NCBI RefSeq assembly: GCF_008831285.2
Contig: NC_045138.2
Coordinates: 12,348,571-12,412,570 of the forward strand
Origin: Nymphaea colorata
Taxonomy: Eukaryota; Streptophyta; Magnoliopsida; Nymphaeales; Nymphaeaceae
DNA: 64,000 nt
Direction: 5' to 3'
A model generated the notes under the pieces. It was not told where the DNA came from, made no database searches, and saw only the letters and a list, made by a program, of their open reading frames with translations. The stretch's first letter is position 1; each line of letters starts with the position of its first letter. The position numbers were made by a program, and so were the translations under genes. This document shows, piece by piece, positions 60,236-64,000 of the stretch.

Positions 60236-61413
60236 TGCACAGGTTAAACGATATGTAAACTCTGGTTTTCATTATAAAAGGTTGCAGCGATAATATAGTT
60301 CAAGGTGGTACCGGAGTAGCCCACGCTTTTCAGCGGTGGGATGCAGAGGATGTGTTGTTATTTTCTGTGAATATCCTCCCCAAATCTCAAGAGAAGATAC
60401 CGTTAGTGGGCCCGTGCAAATGAAGATCATGTTTATGGAAGGCTATTGAGATGCATTTTTTTCCCTCAAAGATCACACAGTAGATTCTTACTTTACCTTT
60501 GCAATCTAGCTACAAAAACGTTAGGGCCTACTTTTGTAAAGTTACCCGTCAAACGTTAACGGTTTGGGATCACATACCCACTGCAGGAGCTTAATTCATC
60601 CTGCTATTGGCGTGCGATTCACTCTGTACATTTTGTTCTGTGATCTGTGCAATCTTTGTCTGAGTCTAGCCCTCCATTTTTAGGTAATAAAAGGGCTTGG
60701 GGCCCTTTACTCCTGTAGGTTTGCATTGGAAAGTAGAAGTTCGAAAAGAATAAAAGATGATGAATAGTTGAATACATATTCTCTAACAAGTGAAAGGTTT
60801 ACGCTTTCACATACCCGAGAGTTTTTGGACTTGAAATTTAAAAGCATCACCGACCACAAGAACTTAACAAATTTTAGCTCAAAGCAGCAACACCGTGGCA
60901 ACATACTCTCATAAACATATTCAAAACCGTAGGTACCTCCATATTAGCCTGTGCTTTTCATGTCAACCAAATAAAATAACTACAAGATCACTAATGTAAA
61001 CCCATTTCAAGTTGCTAAAGTTCACATATAACATCTTATTTAATAATGAGGGAATGTGGAGAATATCCTGAAGAAATATGGCTGTCTCGTTTAATGGGAA
61101 CAAAACAATCTCTCTTTCTACAGTTCTTCAGCTATTTGTTTTAGTAATCAAAGGGTTCTCAAGGGGTAGGTCAACTGCTACATAAAACAATTCATTTTCA
61201 CTCATGCAGTCATGTTCAATTTGAATGTTGTTCATTTGGGCTTTCTCACGTACGACACTGTCAATCTTTCAACATTCAACAGCTCGTTTGCACTAGTTAA
61301 AGTATTTTGTGTTGTAGAATGTCCATTAGTTGCATGTTCAGGCGTCTACGAGACATTGAAGTCAGCCCAATTGTTAATGAGAAAACTTTGGCAAATAGAC
61401 CGCACAAACAAGT
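60236..61413. other. Intergenic, nothing recognisable
   Basis: AT-rich, short frames only, leading up to the LINE fragment. Confidence 0.45.
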
Positions 61414-61860
61414 ATGTCATCTGGAACAAGTAATAGTCAAGTAGCAAAATATTGTCTACGCCACAGGGAGGACATCAGGCATCTCTTTTTCAGCTGCCCT
61501 TCTGCCAGGAACGCCTGGAGACAGATGACGAAGAAGCTGGGGATCAGAATGGTCCCAACAGAAGACCTTCGCTCTAAGTTCCAGAACTGGGTTAAGAGAA
61601 ACAAAGGTAAGAAATTGCCCAAACAAGTGTAACCTTATTGCCTTCCACATCATAGTTTGGTGCCAGGAATCCAGCCCTTCGATCTTCATTCAGATCGTCT
61701 CCTGGCAGCTCAGGTGTAAGCAAGGTGCGGAGGTACTGGTTTAAAATGAGGGGGGCGTGTTCCCTTTTGCAACCGTTACCTGGAAGTACACTAGGCCAAA
61801 ATCTGACTTTTGCTTGTAAATACCTCATTTGTTCTAATAAATTTAATGGCATACCCCTCC
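61414..61860 (+). pseudogene. LINE remnant: reverse-transcriptase zinc-binding (zf-RVT) region
   Basis: The frame 61414-61632 contains CLRHREDIRHLFFSCPSARNAW, the H...HLFF.C core of the zinc-binding domain found at the C-terminus of plant LINE ORF2 proteins. The protein-like signal then continues in another frame (LIAFHIIVWCQESSPSIF near 61632-61690), so there is a frameshift. The RT core itself is not present in the window, which makes this a 3' fragment. Non-functional. Confidence 0.65.
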
Positions 61861-62337
61861 TCAGGTGTTTTAATTAACTAGCAAAATAAAAATATAAATA
61901 GCCTTGAAACATTTCATCTAAGAGAGATGCAAGAAGAACAAGTGGGCATCTACAATGAAGAAGCGAATAGAACCAAAAAAGGTACCAAAAAAAAAAAAGA
62001 AAACCCACAAGAATGTATCAAACTTATAAGAACAAGCAACTCAACGTAACCTCCGATTACAAAACTTCATCAAAATCAACCCTCACATCAAAAGACAGAA
62101 AACAACCAGGTTTCTTTGTGAATCAACCAAGAAGCAAATCAGAAACATCTAGAAACAAGGAAGCCCAAGAATGTGGGTGCACATCAAGACCATCACCACT
62201 ATGTGAGCAAGAACCTAATTCTGTTAGACAACAATGACGATGACAACAACCCTCCCATACTCTTTTTCATTGTTACCACCCTCCCCATCTCCACATATCC
62301 TTTGTATGGCATGCTGAATGTTTACACATGTGCCACC

Positions 62338-62340
<3 letters not shown>

Positions 62341-62373
<33 letters not shown>
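62341..62373. repeat. (GA)n microsatellite
   Basis: A pure GA run of about 32 nt. Confidence 0.9.
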
Positions 62374-62376
<3 letters not shown>

Positions 62377-62431
62377 GTTGTTCCTACTGTAATATTTACA
62401 AACCTGGTGTGGGACGTTTCTGTGGCAGGTA

Positions 62432-62813
62432 GGAATGTCAAAAATTCCTAGAAAAAATCAGAGATGTCTGACAATTTAACGTCAGACGAAAAAATAGATT
62501 TGGATATCAGAAATGGCATCTGATCATATACGGATTTGAACTCGAACTTATCTGATAAGCCTATTCAGATTCGGATCAGATCAGTTTTAAATAAACATCA
62601 TACGCCAATGTGCTTACATTTTGAAAATCAGTTCTTGATATATGGTAATATGGTTCGCATTCAGTTTAAAATTTGGATTCAAATTCAATGTGACTTTAAA
62701 AATCATGTTAGGATCAGATTTAAATTGTGAAAAATGGATTCTAACTTGGATTTATATAATTTTTATTCATTATTGTTTTAATCCAAATTTGAGTATAAAT
62801 ATATGAACATCTC
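62432..62813. repeat. AT-rich dispersed repeat, third copy
   Basis: Begins TAGGAATGTC and ends GAACATCTC. The interior is rich in TCAGATTCGGATCAGAT-like words. It belongs with the repeats at 7685-8110 and 59795-60235 by composition and by its termini. Confidence 0.45.
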
Positions 62814-64000
62814 AAACAGTAGATATCGTTAAGAGTACACAGTATTCAAAATGGGACCATTGACATCAATAATGGTAGAGGCTGAGCAACTCAACGGTGC
62901 AACGAAGCACAATGATGCTGGCTGCAATGGAGAAGGCAACCTGGTGAAAAGACAAAGCGGGACTTTAATTGGGGGATCTACACCAGTAGCCCAGAATTTT
63001 GTTAGGGCGTGGAAACTTTTGAGATTCAGAACTTTAATTCCACTTGCACAATGGAATCTCATGCATTCAAACGCTACCTAAATTACTGCTTAGTTTGTAA
63101 CCTGTTCTCAGATAGCTGCTAATTCTATCTAAATTAATTTAACCAAGGTAAGTTGTAGTTAGGCAACGAAAGTGAACCATTACAGCTTTAATGCTTGTTG
63201 CCTTTTGAACTCCCAATCGTTATCCTTCCTCCACGATTTTTTGGGGTTTCCTTCTCTGTTGGGGCAAGCTGCAAAAAAAATCTGGTTCTTTTACTCTTGG
63301 TTCAGCCCTCAAATGTCAAAAGAGTGGTTGTTCAACTAGCTTCAAGCTCACCTCTTTCCTGCACGTCTATCTTACACAGTAGATTTAAACAATTTAAAAA
63401 ATGGTTGAACATTTTGATGATGTGCTGACAACCGTCAAACTTAATGGAAGTTTCTGCAACATCGAAGATGCAGATGCCTATTAACAGAAGCTTTTTGATA
63501 CACAAAGGAACGACGAAACTATTGTGGCAGCTAAAATGATCTCACAAGTTTCGCCTCTATTAAAATTTTACTTTTTAGATTTTCTAGTAGGATTCAGCAA
63601 TGACTCCAACAATTAGTGAATGTCGAAATGGCTGGTGGTTAAAAGCATGTTCAGCCATTGTTGCACCTTCCCATCACATTCATTTTCTTTCATTCAGTAA
63701 AGCAATAAGAATCCAGTTAACGTTTGAAAGTTATGTTTATCAGGTACAATGTCATCATTTACATTTTCAGATTACAAGGGCCGCTCATTCACCCAAATCA
63801 GCACCTGACATTAGCTCAAAGTCTCATCCTTCCAAAGCAAAAATTTGTTGGTGGACGCAGGATTTGGAGGGCGTAGAGAGATGATGATGATGATTGATCT
63901 AGTTGATCTAGTTCAAAGCATGTAGAAATAGATGAATTAAAATGTGCAGCAAGATTCCAAATTCCACGTTTATACATGATGTACAATGAGGCAAAGGAGC
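62814..64000. other. Window end, unassigned frames
   Basis: Complementary frames 62829-63062 (minus) and 62851-63081 (plus) overlap almost fully, and a 94-codon plus frame lies at 63600-63884. None has a recognisable motif. A gene continuing past the window edge cannot be excluded. Confidence 0.35.

Overview
This window is nuclear DNA of a flowering plant. The evidence is a two-exon WIP-type C2H2 zinc-finger gene with the phase-0 intron expected for that family, plant-style Ty1/copia, hAT, CACTA and LINE remnants, and abundant (CT)n/(AT)n compound microsatellites. The species cannot be fixed from the sequence. The window is AT-rich and gene-poor. I can firmly support one host protein-coding gene in 64 kb, and almost everything else recognisable is transposon-derived or low-complexity.

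Layout. 1-10.7 kb: AT-rich intergenic DNA with a 95-bp-period imperfect tandem array (about 540-830), a strong G-quadruplex candidate on the minus strand (5108-5139), a MITE-like element (about 6691-6906), an AT-rich dispersed repeat (7685-8110) and a short hAT-like element (10202-10411). 10.7-14.5 kb: the WIP transcription-factor gene with its promoter side and a 2.1-kb intron. 14.5-21.7 kb: microsatellites, a GC-rich segment that looks like the start of a gene or a gene fragment (about 16.2-16.66 kb), a short hAT-like element (20036-20228) and a 191-bp tandem triplication carrying (AT)n tracts (20278-20916). 21.7-26.0 kb: a near-complete but dead hAT element with an 8-bp target-site duplication. 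27.7-31.5 kb: a second, more decayed hAT of the same type in the opposite orientation. 32.3-45 kb: an orphan CACTA end, compound microsatellites, short tandem duplications, a 19-bp perfect inverted repeat (38835-38950), a MITE with long inverted ends (about 42700-42911) and a three-unit repeat ending in tandem 20-bp palindromic units (44380-44880). 46120-51770: a structurally complete Ty1/copia retrotransposon on the minus strand with LTRs, a perfect 5-bp TSD, PBS and PPT; its coding frame is broken. 51.8-56.9 kb: unassigned repeat-like DNA. 56890-59532: a non-autonomous CACTA element with a 3-bp TSD. 59.8-64 kb: AT-rich dispersed repeats and a LINE reverse-transcriptase zinc-binding remnant.

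How the parts relate. The WIP gene is the only element likely to be functional for the plant, as a nuclear DNA-binding regulator. The transposons are independent insertions of different ages and none seen here encodes an intact autonomous transposase or polyprotein. I found no operon, cluster or novel defence-like system. The more unusual signals are a short palindrome-centred dispersed repeat family, the recently amplified 191-bp/(AT)n array, and a hairpin-forming inverted repeat that could be a MITE or small-RNA precursor.
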